From Candidatus Pelagibacter sp. (GTDB lineage: Bacteria; Pseudomonadota; Alphaproteobacteria; Pelagibacterales; Pelagibacteraceae): 7,457 nucleotides of DNA. How positions within the stretch are numbered: position 1 is the first letter of the stretch; the number at the start of each line of letters is the position of its first letter. Of this stretch, positions 1 through 5,771 are shown piece after piece. A program made the position numbers and the translations under genes. The stretch spans positions 1 through 7,457 of the forward strand of contig JAOLYI010000018.1 in assembly GCA_028343315.1 (NCBI GenBank), read 5' to 3'. The notes beneath the pieces were generated by a model that had not been told where the DNA came from, did not search any database, and saw only the letters and a list, made by a program, of their open reading frames with translations.

Positions 1-560
1 TAAAAAATAATATTAAACTCATCTATTCTGCTACATCTGCTTCTTTGGGAAATAGAGGAAATGATAAAAATTTATCACCCTATGCTTTTTCAAAATCAAA
101 AAATTTAGAATTACTTGAAAATTTAAAAAAATGGTTCAATTTTAAATATGAAGTAATTTATTTTTATAATGTGTATGGCCCTCATCAAATATGCAGAGGA
201 GATATGTCAACTGTTATAGGAATATTTGAAGATCATTACAGAAAAGGCAAACCACTACCTGTTGTGAAACCGGGTACTCAATCTAGAAGATTCACTCACA
301 TATATGACACAGTCGATGTTTGTTACCTGGCTTGGAAAAAAAACCTTTGTAGACACTATAGTATAGCCAATAAAAAATCGTATTCAGTTCTAAAAGTAGC
401 AAAAATGTTTAAATCGAGTATTAAATTTTTACCAAAAAGACTAGGTGAAAGATACGCGTCCGCTCTTATAAATGAGAATTTAACCAACAGAATGTATAAG
501 CACTTTGGAAAAATTAATTTAAAGAATTATATAAACGAATTTATTAATAAAAATAATTAA
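1..560 (+). CDS. NAD-dependent epimerase/dehydratase, extended SDR family (5'-truncated by window edge)
   Basis: The reading frame is open from position 3 without a start, so the N-terminal third, including the Rossmann GxxGxxG nucleotide-binding loop, lies outside the window. About 185 residues are visible. The active site is recognisable: a Ser/Thr-rich strand YSATSASLG (visible residues 8-16), then the catalytic Tyr-Lys pair in YAFSK (27-31, Tyr at 81-83), then the FYNVYGPHQ segment and the RRFTHIYDTVDV segment typical of UDP-sugar epimerases and dTDP/GDP-sugar dehydratases. These NAD(P)-dependent cytoplasmic enzymes remodel nucleotide sugars for LPS, O-antigen or capsule. The exact sugar cannot be told from this part. 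A TTG at 45-47 is not a plausible start, because conserved family sequence continues upstream of it. The stop at 558-560 overlaps the stop of the convergent apt gene. A GT9 glycosyltransferase at the other end of the window also suggests surface-glycan surroundings. Confidence 0.9.
   Translation, partial: KNNIKLIYSATSASLGNRGNDKNLSPYAFSKSKNLELLENLKKWFNFKYEVIYFYNVYGPHQICRGDMSTVIGIFEDHYRKGKPLPVVKPGTQSRRFTHIYDTVDVCYLAWKKNLCRHYSIANKKSYSVLKVAKMFKSSIKFLPKRLGERYASALINENLTNRMYKHFGKINLKNYINEFINKNN
557..560. other. Overlapping convergent stop codons (TTAA)
   Basis: The epimerase stop (558-560) and the apt stop (557-559 on the other strand) share the self-complementary TTAA. As at the other end of the locus, no intrinsic terminator is visible. 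Confidence 0.9.
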
Positions 561-1084
561 TGCCCAGGAAATTCAATTAAACTTTCAGTTTTATAGCCTT
601 TATTTTTTAATAAATTATTTCCTGGTAAATCAAAAAGATTAATAACAAAGATAAAAGCAGCTACATTCCCACCAGACACTTCAATTAAATTAGCTGCAGC
701 TTCAGCAGTTCCTCCTGTAGCTATTAAATCATCTATAATTAGAATTTTTTCATTTTTCTTAATAGAGTCCTTATGAACTTCAATAGTTGCTTTTCCATAT
801 TCAAGTTCAAAATCAACAGAGTGAACAGCAGCGGGTAATTTATTTTTTTTCCTAAGAAGTATAAACGGTTTTTCTAAAATATATGAAACTGTGGATGCAA
901 AGACAAAACCTCTGGACTCTATTGCTGCAACTTTATCAAAATCAATTTTTTTAGCTATTTCAATAATTTTGTCATTTGTGAATTTAAAAGCTTCTGCATT
1001 TTTAATTAAAGTGGTTATGTCTCTGAATAAAATTCCCTTTTTTGGATAATCAGGAATTGATCTAATATGTTTTTTTAAGTCCAT
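557..1084 (-). CDS. apt: Adenine phosphoribosyltransferase
   Basis: Apt converts adenine and PRPP to AMP and pyrophosphate in the cytoplasm. The 175-residue product is close to the usual length (E. coli Apt is 183) and aligns throughout: IPDYPKKGILFRDITTL near the N-terminus (10-26), ESRGF (56-60), LEYG (94-97), the PRPP-binding loop ILIIDDLIATGGT (114-126) with its two Asp, and the typical C-terminus EFPGH. I chose the ATG at 1084, which has a GAAG six bases upstream. A TTG twelve bases further out (1096) would add four residues that the family does not need. The gene is divergent from mtnP, separated by 40 bases. MtnP releases adenine, so Apt is the natural partner that recovers it, and shared regulation is plausible. 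The adenine made here is probably mostly a by-product of polyamine synthesis. That link is inference; the enzyme identity is secure. Confidence 0.96.
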   Translation of the reverse strand: MDLKKHIRSIPDYPKKGILFRDITTLIKNAEAFKFTNDKIIEIAKKIDFDKVAAIESRGFVFASTVSYILEKPFILLRKKNKLPAAVHSVDFELEYGKATIEVHKDSIKKNEKILIIDDLIATGGTAEAAANLIEVSGGNVAAFIFVINLFDLPGNNLLKNKGYKTESLIEFPGH

Positions 1085-1124
1085 TATTAACTTCAAGTTT
1101 TAACAAAAAAGCATTAATAATTAA
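1085..1124. promoter_or_regulatory. Divergent apt/mtnP promoter region
   Basis: These 40 bases must carry the promoters or upstream elements of both apt (leftward) and the six-gene mtnP operon (rightward). For the + strand the best pair I see is TTCAAG (1092-1097) and AATAAT (1116-1121) with an 18-base spacer. This would start transcription at about the two tandem ATGs (1125 and 1128), giving a leaderless or nearly leaderless mRNA. TTAACA at 1100-1105 resembles a -35 box but has no well-spaced -10 partner. On the - strand I see only a weak TATTAA-like -10. There is no room for a riboswitch and no clear operator palindrome. The region is certain by position; the individual boxes are speculative. 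Confidence 0.4.
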
Positions 1125-2006
1125 ATGATGAAAAAAAGAAAACTAGGGATAATTGGTGGCAGTGGACTATATAAAATGGAAGGATTTAAAAATGCCAAAT
1201 GGAAAAAAATTAAAACTACCTGGGGAATCCCTTCAGATGAAATTTTATTAGCAAAATTAGGCTCAGAAGATATTTGTTTCATCCCTAGGCATTCTAGAGG
1301 ACATAAAATTAACCCTTCTAATATAAATTTCAGAGCAAATATTGATGCAATGAAACAGCTTGGTGTTACGGACATAATATCTGTCTCAGCAGTAGGATCT
1401 TTGAAAGAAAATTTGGAGCCTGGAAAGTTTGTTATAGTTGATCAGTTTATTGACAGAACTTTTTCAAGATTAAAAACTTTTTTTGACGAAGAAATTGTAG
1501 CACATGTCTCTATGGCAAAACCAACAAGTCCTGGACTTTCCGATTGTTGTCAGTCAGCCCTTAAAAAATTAAATATTAAGAATCAAAAAGGCGGCACTTA
1601 TGTTGTTATGGAAGGTCCCCAGTTTTCTACATTAGCAGAGTCAAATTTATATAGGTCTTGGGGTGCTGATGTAATAGGCATGACAAATATGCCTGAAGCA
1701 AAATTAGCTAGAGAAGCAGAAATTAGATATTGCACTGTTGCAATGGTAACAGATTATGATTGTTGGCACCCTGATCATGATGAAGTGGATGTGAGTATGG
1801 TTATAGAAACATTAATGAAAAATGCAGCTAATGCTCAAAATATGATTAAGGAAGTAATAAAAACATTTAAAAACTTTTCAGTAGAAAAAGATCCAGCTAA
1901 TAATTGCTTAGATGTAGCTATTATTACAGACCCAAAACTAAGATCAAAAAAAACAATCAAGAAATTAAAAAATATTGCGGGTAGAGTTTTAAATAAAAAA
2001 AATTAA
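1125..2006 (+). CDS. mtnP: S-methyl-5'-thioadenosine phosphorylase
   Basis: MtnP splits 5'-methylthioadenosine with phosphate into adenine and 5-methylthioribose-1-phosphate. The 293-residue protein matches the family in length and along its sequence: phosphate-binding GIIGGSGLY (8-16), PRHSRGH (54-60), INFRANI (67-73), VSAVGSL (87-93), DQFIDRT (106-112), MEGPQFST (162-169), the MT segment of the sugar site (186-187), and TDYDCW (209-214). The two Asp of that last motif (210, 212) bind the 6-amino group of adenine in the human enzyme, which marks adenosine-type rather than guanosine/inosine-type phosphorylases. Two ATGs stand in tandem at 1125 and 1128 and no Shine-Dalgarno sequence precedes them, so the start is uncertain by one codon. 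Family members may also accept 5'-deoxyadenosine. It is the first gene of the operon, and its TAA overlaps the ATG of mtnA by one base, implying translational coupling. The product adenine is handled by the divergent apt. Confidence 0.96.
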   Translation: MMKKRKLGIIGGSGLYKMEGFKNAKWKKIKTTWGIPSDEILLAKLGSEDICFIPRHSRGHKINPSNINFRANIDAMKQLGVTDIISVSAVGSLKENLEPGKFVIVDQFIDRTFSRLKTFFDEEIVAHVSMAKPTSPGLSDCCQSALKKLNIKNQKGGTYVVMEGPQFSTLAESNLYRSWGADVIGMTNMPEAKLAREAEIRYCTVAMVTDYDCWHPDHDEVDVSMVIETLMKNAANAQNMIKEVIKTFKNFSVEKDPANNCLDVAIITDPKLRSKKTIKKLKNIAGRVLNKKN

Positions 2007-3076
2007 TGAAAATTGATGGTAAAAGTTACAGAACGATATGGTTTGAAAATAATATAGTTAAAATTATTGATCAAACAAAACTTCCCCATCAATTTATTAT
2101 TAAGGGTTTAAAAACAGTTAAAGACTCTATAAACGCCATTAAAACTATGGAAGTAAGAGGCGCTCCATTAATAGGCGCTACTGCAGCATACGGTTTAGTT
2201 TTATCTATTAATGAAAATAATGATTTATCTTTTTTAAAACAATCTAGTGAACAACTTATAAATTCAAGACCAACAGCTATAAATTTGAAATGGGCTGTAG
2301 ATAGAATGATGAAGAAACTATCTGGCGTTAATAATAAAGACATATTGAATATTGCATTAGAAGAAGCAAAAGCAATTGCTGAAGAAGATGTAGGCTTTTG
2401 TAAAAATATAGGTTTAAACGGTCTTAAAATAATTGAAGAAATAGCTAATAAAAAAAAAGATACAGTAAATATTTTGACTCATTGCAATGCAGGCTGGTTA
2501 GCAACCATAGACTGGGGTACAGCGACATCACCAATTTATCACGCGCATCAAAAAGGAGTTAAAGTTCATGTTTGGGTTGATGAGACAAGACCAAGAAATC
2601 AAGGAGCTAATTTAACTTCTTATGAATTAAATGAAGAAGGTATTCCTAATACAATAATTGCAGATAACACTGGAGGAATTTTAATGCAAAGAGGCCAAGT
2701 TGATATGTGCATTGTTGGAACTGATAGAACTTTATCTAATGGCGATGTTTGTAATAAAATTGGAACATATCTAAAAGCACTAGCTGCAAAAGATAATAAT
2801 GTTCCATTCTATGTAGCATTACCGAGCTCAACAATTGATTGGAATATTAAAGATCATAAAGAAATACCTATTGAAGAAAGAAATTCTGAAGAACTTTCAC
2901 ATGTTGAAGGATTAGATAAAGATAATAAATTACAAAAGATTTTAATTTATCCACAAAAAAGTAAAGCAATGAACTTAGCTTTTGATGTTACACCTGCTAA
3001 GTATGTAACAGGATTGATAACAGAAAAAGGTGTTTGTGAAGCATCAGAACAAGGATTGAAAGGTTTATTTAAATGA
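2006..3076 (+). CDS. mtnA: S-methyl-5-thioribose-1-phosphate isomerase
   Basis: MtnA isomerises the aldose methylthioribose-1-phosphate to the ketose methylthioribulose-1-phosphate, the step directly after MtnP. The 356-residue product belongs to the aIF2B/MtnA fold. The N-terminal motif MEVRGAPLIGATAAYG (48-63) is typical. The catalytic Cys160 (in LTHCNAG) and Asp240 (in VGTDR) fall at the same numbers as in Bacillus subtilis MtnA, and RPRNQGANLTSYEL (195-208) and DNTGG (220-224) are also conserved. These features separate it from true translation-initiation aIF2B subunits. Some MtnA enzymes also accept 5-deoxyribose-1-phosphate. The ATG overlaps the mtnP stop by one base and there is no clear Shine-Dalgarno sequence, so initiation probably depends on mtnP translation. 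The 3' end overlaps the next gene by ATGA. A nine-A run at 2450-2458 lies inside the gene without breaking the frame. Confidence 0.96.
   Translation: MKIDGKSYRTIWFENNIVKIIDQTKLPHQFIIKGLKTVKDSINAIKTMEVRGAPLIGATAAYGLVLSINENNDLSFLKQSSEQLINSRPTAINLKWAVDRMMKKLSGVNNKDILNIALEEAKAIAEEDVGFCKNIGLNGLKIIEEIANKKKDTVNILTHCNAGWLATIDWGTATSPIYHAHQKGVKVHVWVDETRPRNQGANLTSYELNEEGIPNTIIADNTGGILMQRGQVDMCIVGTDRTLSNGDVCNKIGTYLKALAAKDNNVPFYVALPSSTIDWNIKDHKEIPIEERNSEELSHVEGLDKDNKLQKILIYPQKSKAMNLAFDVTPAKYVTGLITEKGVCEASEQGLKGLFK
3058..3063 (+). promoter_or_regulatory. Ribosome binding site of the exported hydrolase-like gene
   Basis: GAAAGG lies nine bases before the ATG at 3073, inside the end of mtnA. It is one of the better Shine-Dalgarno matches in the operon and supports the ATGA-overlap start, which also places a well-formed signal peptide at the very N-terminus. 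Confidence 0.55.
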
Positions 3077-4080
3077 AAAAAATATTATTAATTTTAAGTT
3101 TTCTAATTATTGCGAATATTGCTGAAGCAAGAGATTGTACAAGTGGAAATATTAAAGGCGATGCATTTATTTATAGTGATGGAAAAAAAGTAAAAGTAAT
3201 TCAAGGCACAGATATTCCTAATCCTGCTAATAAAATTATAATGATTTTTAATAAAGGTGGATGGAAAGTAGAAAGTAAGTGGGGTGAATGTAAAGACCAT
3301 ATACCAAAACAATTAGGACAATTATCTGGAAAAAAAATTAAAGGAAAAGAATTAGTTTTTATGTTGAATGGAAATCTACATAAAGCCGGAGGAGCTGATG
3401 GAGGAGCCTGTGGGTGGAAGTTTAAAGGAGCATGGCATCAAGATTGGTATGATTGCGTAATAGCTGATTGGGGAATTCCAAAACGAGTTGATGTTAATAA
3501 AGAACTTATCGAAAAATTAGTTTCTAAAGGAACTCCAAGAAATCAAATATTTATGTCGGGTTTATCTTGTGGTGGAATAGACACATTAAGACATAAAGGC
3601 CTACATCCCAATGATTTTAACGCAACTATTTCATTCATGCCTAATTGTTGGGATACTAAACCCAATACTCCTTTGAGAAAAATGCAAATTGATGAATTAA
3701 AAAGTTTTAAACGTATAGATGCGCTGGTATTTACAAGCCCAGTGGACGGCGAGCCTGACTGGCACAGCAATACCGAATGGATGAAAAAAGATTTAGAAAA
3801 TATTCCAGGTATAAAAATGATTGATACCCCTGGACACACTGGAAAAAACATTATTGTAAATGGTAAAAAATGTAATGTGAAAGAGAAAATGAAAGGCGGT
3901 TGGGAAATTAAATGGCCTGAAGGTAAAACTAAACTAACAAGTGAAAAAAAGTTTATCACATTAGATAAGAAACAAAAAAAGGAAATGAAGAAAAAACCTA
4001 TGGGACATTACTTGGTATCATACAGCTGCTTTAATTATTATCATCCGGAAATAGTCAAATATATTGATTCAAGGTTATAG
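3073..4080 (+). CDS. Exported alpha/beta-hydrolase-like protein of unknown function
   Basis: I do not recognise a named family. The 335-residue protein begins with a classical signal peptide: KK, a hydrophobic core LLILSFLIIANI, and a likely signal peptidase I site after AEA (residue 19). The mature part has eight Cys (22, 73, 113, 128, 166, 192, 267, 319), an even number that suits periplasmic disulfides. Residues 159-168 (IFMSGLSCGG) look like the strand-nucleophile-elbow of an alpha/beta hydrolase with Ser165 in GxSxGG. Asp225 (SPVDGEPDW) and His255 (TPGHTG) are candidates for the acid and histidine of a triad, and GNLHKAGGADGG (100-111) could shape the oxyanion side. A Lys-rich stretch (about 285-308) precedes the C-terminus. 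It sits between mtnA and the aldolase with overlaps at both ends, so it is a true operon member although its compartment differs from that of its neighbours. Codons 217-235 are unusually GC-rich. The hydrolase fold is inference; export is well supported. Confidence 0.8.
   Translation: MKKILLILSFLIIANIAEARDCTSGNIKGDAFIYSDGKKVKVIQGTDIPNPANKIIMIFNKGGWKVESKWGECKDHIPKQLGQLSGKKIKGKELVFMLNGNLHKAGGADGGACGWKFKGAWHQDWYDCVIADWGIPKRVDVNKELIEKLVSKGTPRNQIFMSGLSCGGIDTLRHKGLHPNDFNATISFMPNCWDTKPNTPLRKMQIDELKSFKRIDALVFTSPVDGEPDWHSNTEWMKKDLENIPGIKMIDTPGHTGKNIIVNGKKCNVKEKMKGGWEIKWPEGKTKLTSEKKFITLDKKQKKEMKKKPMGHYLVSYSCFNYYHPEIVKYIDSRL
4071..4074 (+). promoter_or_regulatory. Ribosome binding site supporting the GTG start of the aldolase
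   Basis: AAGG ends five bases before the GTG at 4080. The combination of this site, the TAGTG stop/start overlap and the match of the N-terminus to FucA-like enzymes decides the non-ATG start. Confidence 0.45.
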
Positions 4081-4724
4081 TGAGCAAACTTAAAACTGAT
4101 GTAATTAGATATTCAAAAAAACTTAATATAACTAATTTATCAGCTTTAAGGTCAGGAAATATTTCAGTTAGAGCTAAAGAGAAGGGCGTAGATGGTTTTT
4201 ATATAACTCCATCTGGAATGAAGTACGCTTCATTGAAGACCAAAGATATTGTTTTTGTTTCACTAAAAGGACTCTTTGATAAAAAAAAGAATAAACCGTC
4301 CTCTGAGTGGAGGTTTCACCAAGATATTTATGTGAATAAAAAAGAAGCTAAAGCTATAGTTCATGCTCATTCAACATGCGCTACGGCCGTATCCTCTCAT
4401 CAAAAAAACATTCCAGCTTTTCACTACATGGTTGCAGTTGCTGGCGGTGAAGATTTAAAATGTACTAAATATGCAACTTTTGGAACCAAGCAGCTTTCAA
4501 AAAATATTATAAAAGCACTAAAAAATAGATCAGCCTGTTTGATTGCAAATCACGGACAAGTTGCGTTTGGAGATAATTTAGAAAAAGCTTTTGAGCTTGC
4601 TCAAGAGATCGAAAATATTTGCCATCAATATATAAATGCCCTAAGAATCGGAATACCTAAAATACTTTCTAAAAAAGAAATGAAAATTGTTTTAGGAAAA
4701 TTTAAAAATTATAAAAAAGGATAA
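4080..4724 (+). CDS. FucA-like class II aldolase, probable methylthioribulose-1-phosphate aldolase (Ald2 type)
   Basis: This is a zinc-dependent class II sugar-phosphate aldolase of 214 residues, resembling E. coli L-fuculose-1-phosphate aldolase (about 215) along its whole length. With a constant offset of three it keeps the FucA catalytic residues: Glu76 in PSSEWRFH, zinc ligands His95 and His97 (VHAHS) and His158 (NHG), and Tyr116 in HYMVAVAGG. The phosphate-site motifs SGNISVR (25-31) and ITPSG (42-46) are present too. No fucose genes are nearby; the genes just upstream make methylthioribulose-1-phosphate. FucA-like enzymes called Ald2 cleave that compound to dihydroxyacetone phosphate and methylthioacetaldehyde in the DHAP shunt of Rhodospirillum rubrum and some E. 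coli. The main alternative is MtnB, the dehydratase of the same superfamily, but the PSSEWRFH block favours an aldolase. Family certain, substrate inferred from context. Translation starts at GTG and overlaps the preceding stop by one base. Confidence 0.9.
   Translation: MSKLKTDVIRYSKKLNITNLSALRSGNISVRAKEKGVDGFYITPSGMKYASLKTKDIVFVSLKGLFDKKKNKPSSEWRFHQDIYVNKKEAKAIVHAHSTCATAVSSHQKNIPAFHYMVAVAGGEDLKCTKYATFGTKQLSKNIIKALKNRSACLIANHGQVAFGDNLEKAFELAQEIENICHQYINALRIGIPKILSKKEMKIVLGKFKNYKKG
4713..4720 (+). promoter_or_regulatory. Ribosome binding site of speD-speE
   Basis: AAAAAAGG ends ten bases before the ATG at 4731, inside the last codons of the aldolase. It is a weak Shine-Dalgarno match at a slightly long distance. 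This is the only junction of the operon where stop and start do not overlap (6-base gap). Confidence 0.35.
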
Positions 4725-4730
4725 TTTTAA

Positions 4731-5771
4731 ATGATTAAAGTAGGGGAGCACATCACTTTAGATTTCCTTGGTGTTAAAAAAGATTATTCACCAGATTTTT
4801 ACGAAAAGGTAATCTACAAAATAGCAAAAGCTGCAAAAGTAGAAATTTTAAATGTAGCCTCACATAGATTTGAACCACAAGGTTTTACGCTCGTTGCTTT
4901 ATTGTCTGAAAGTCATTTTAGTTTCCACACATTTCCTGAAAGAGGCGTCATTAGTTTTGACTTTTTCACTTGTGGCAAAGTAAATCCAAAAGTAGCTTTA
5001 AAAATTCTAAGAAATGAGATTGAACATGACAGAGTAGTCACCAATGCTTTTGATAGAAGCAGTATTGGACTATACGATGATATTTATAGTACACCTGGTC
5101 AAAAGAAATACTATGTAGTTAAAAATGTGCTAGAAAAGTTTACTTCAAAAGTGGGACAGTTTGTTGAAGTAATGGATATTGAAGAATTTGGACATGCCTT
5201 ATTTATAGATCACGAAATACAAGTAGCAGAAAAAGATGAAAAAATTTATAGCTCAACTTTTTTTAAATCTAGTTATGATTTAAGTAAAAAAAATAACAAC
5301 GTTGCTATTATAGGTGGCGGTGATGGTGGAGTGGCTCGAGCATGTTTGGAAAATAACTCAAATTATATAGACTGGTTTGAACTTGATCCTGAAATAGTTG
5401 ATGCCTGTTATCGTCATTTACCAAAAGTTTGTTCTAAGGTTAAAAAAAGCAATGTCATAAATACTTTTTGGGGAGATGCATTTAAAAGCATTAAGGAGAT
5501 AGAAGACTCTAAGTATGATAAAATCTTCGTAGATTTAAATGATGACCAGTATTGTATAGACCTTGCTAAAAAAAATATGAAAGGTTTAAAAAGAATTCTA
5601 AAAAAAGGTGGAGTTATCACCGCGCAAGTTGGAAGTAACGATAAAAAGCCTAAACAAGTTGAAAATTGGTGTAAAGTTCTAACTAATAGCTTTGGAAACG
5701 TTAAACTGTCAGCCGCCTACGTACCAAGTTTTGACTGTAATTGGAATTTTGCCTCATCTATAATGAAGTAA
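4731..5771 (+). CDS. speD-speE: Fused S-adenosylmethionine decarboxylase-spermidine synthase
   Basis: One 346-residue protein joins two steps of spermidine synthesis. Residues 1 to about 118 are a prokaryotic SpeD: SESHFSFHTFPE (59-70) holds the self-cleavage site between Glu60 and Ser61, where Ser61 becomes the pyruvoyl cofactor. His66 and Cys81 (FFTCG) match the processing and catalytic residues of Thermotoga SpeD with an offset of two. Residues from about 125 are a SpeE aminopropyltransferase: Gln164, Tyr173, the nucleotide loop IGGGDGG (194-200), the acidic strand end FELDP (216-220), GDAF (248-251), and DLNDD (268-272) at the place of the catalytic D-x-x-D-P. Self-cleavage would leave a small beta chain and an alpha chain carrying the SpeE domain. 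The reaction releases MTA, the substrate of mtnP in the same operon. The SpeE site is divergent: YHEM/YQEM is replaced by YSST and the usual DPxGP loop is missing, so the accepted amine is uncertain. No putrescine-forming gene is in the window. Confidence 0.93.
   Translation: MIKVGEHITLDFLGVKKDYSPDFYEKVIYKIAKAAKVEILNVASHRFEPQGFTLVALLSESHFSFHTFPERGVISFDFFTCGKVNPKVALKILRNEIEHDRVVTNAFDRSSIGLYDDIYSTPGQKKYYVVKNVLEKFTSKVGQFVEVMDIEEFGHALFIDHEIQVAEKDEKIYSSTFFKSSYDLSKKNNNVAIIGGGDGGVARACLENNSNYIDWFELDPEIVDACYRHLPKVCSKVKKSNVINTFWGDAFKSIKEIEDSKYDKIFVDLNDDQYCIDLAKKNMKGLKRILKKGGVITAQVGSNDKKPKQVENWCKVLTNSFGNVKLSAAYVPSFDCNWNFASSIMK

Noticed and set aside
45..47. TTG start for a complete short epimerase-like gene
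   Set aside because: The frame stays open upstream and encodes the conserved YSATSAS segment, so the gene is cut by the window edge.
1094..1096. TTG as start of apt
   Set aside because: It adds only four non-conserved residues; the ATG at 1084 has GAAG at a suitable distance and fits the family.
1085..1124. SAM-type or other riboswitch before the operon
   Set aside because: The gap is only 40 bases and shows no paired elements; the adjacent bases are coding.
2450..2458. Nine-A run in mtnA as a frameshift or transcriptional slippage site
   Set aside because: The frame is intact through a complete MtnA and such runs are expected in DNA this AT-rich; no alternative product makes sense.
3543..3959. 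138-codon open frame on the - strand
   Set aside because: It is a shadow of the exported-protein gene with no recognisable motif or start signal; the same holds for - strand frames at 1121-1375, 2089-2343, 3103-3312 and 5414-5620.
4080..4724. True L-fuculose-1-phosphate aldolase of a fucose pathway
   Set aside because: No fucose kinase, isomerase or transporter is nearby, whereas mtnP and mtnA are in the same operon; sequence alone cannot exclude it.
5741..5770. Upstream TTG start for the nitrilase gene
   Set aside because: The extra ten residues lie within speD-speE and precede the conserved first strand; the ATG at 5771 forms the TAATG overlap seen elsewhere in the operon.
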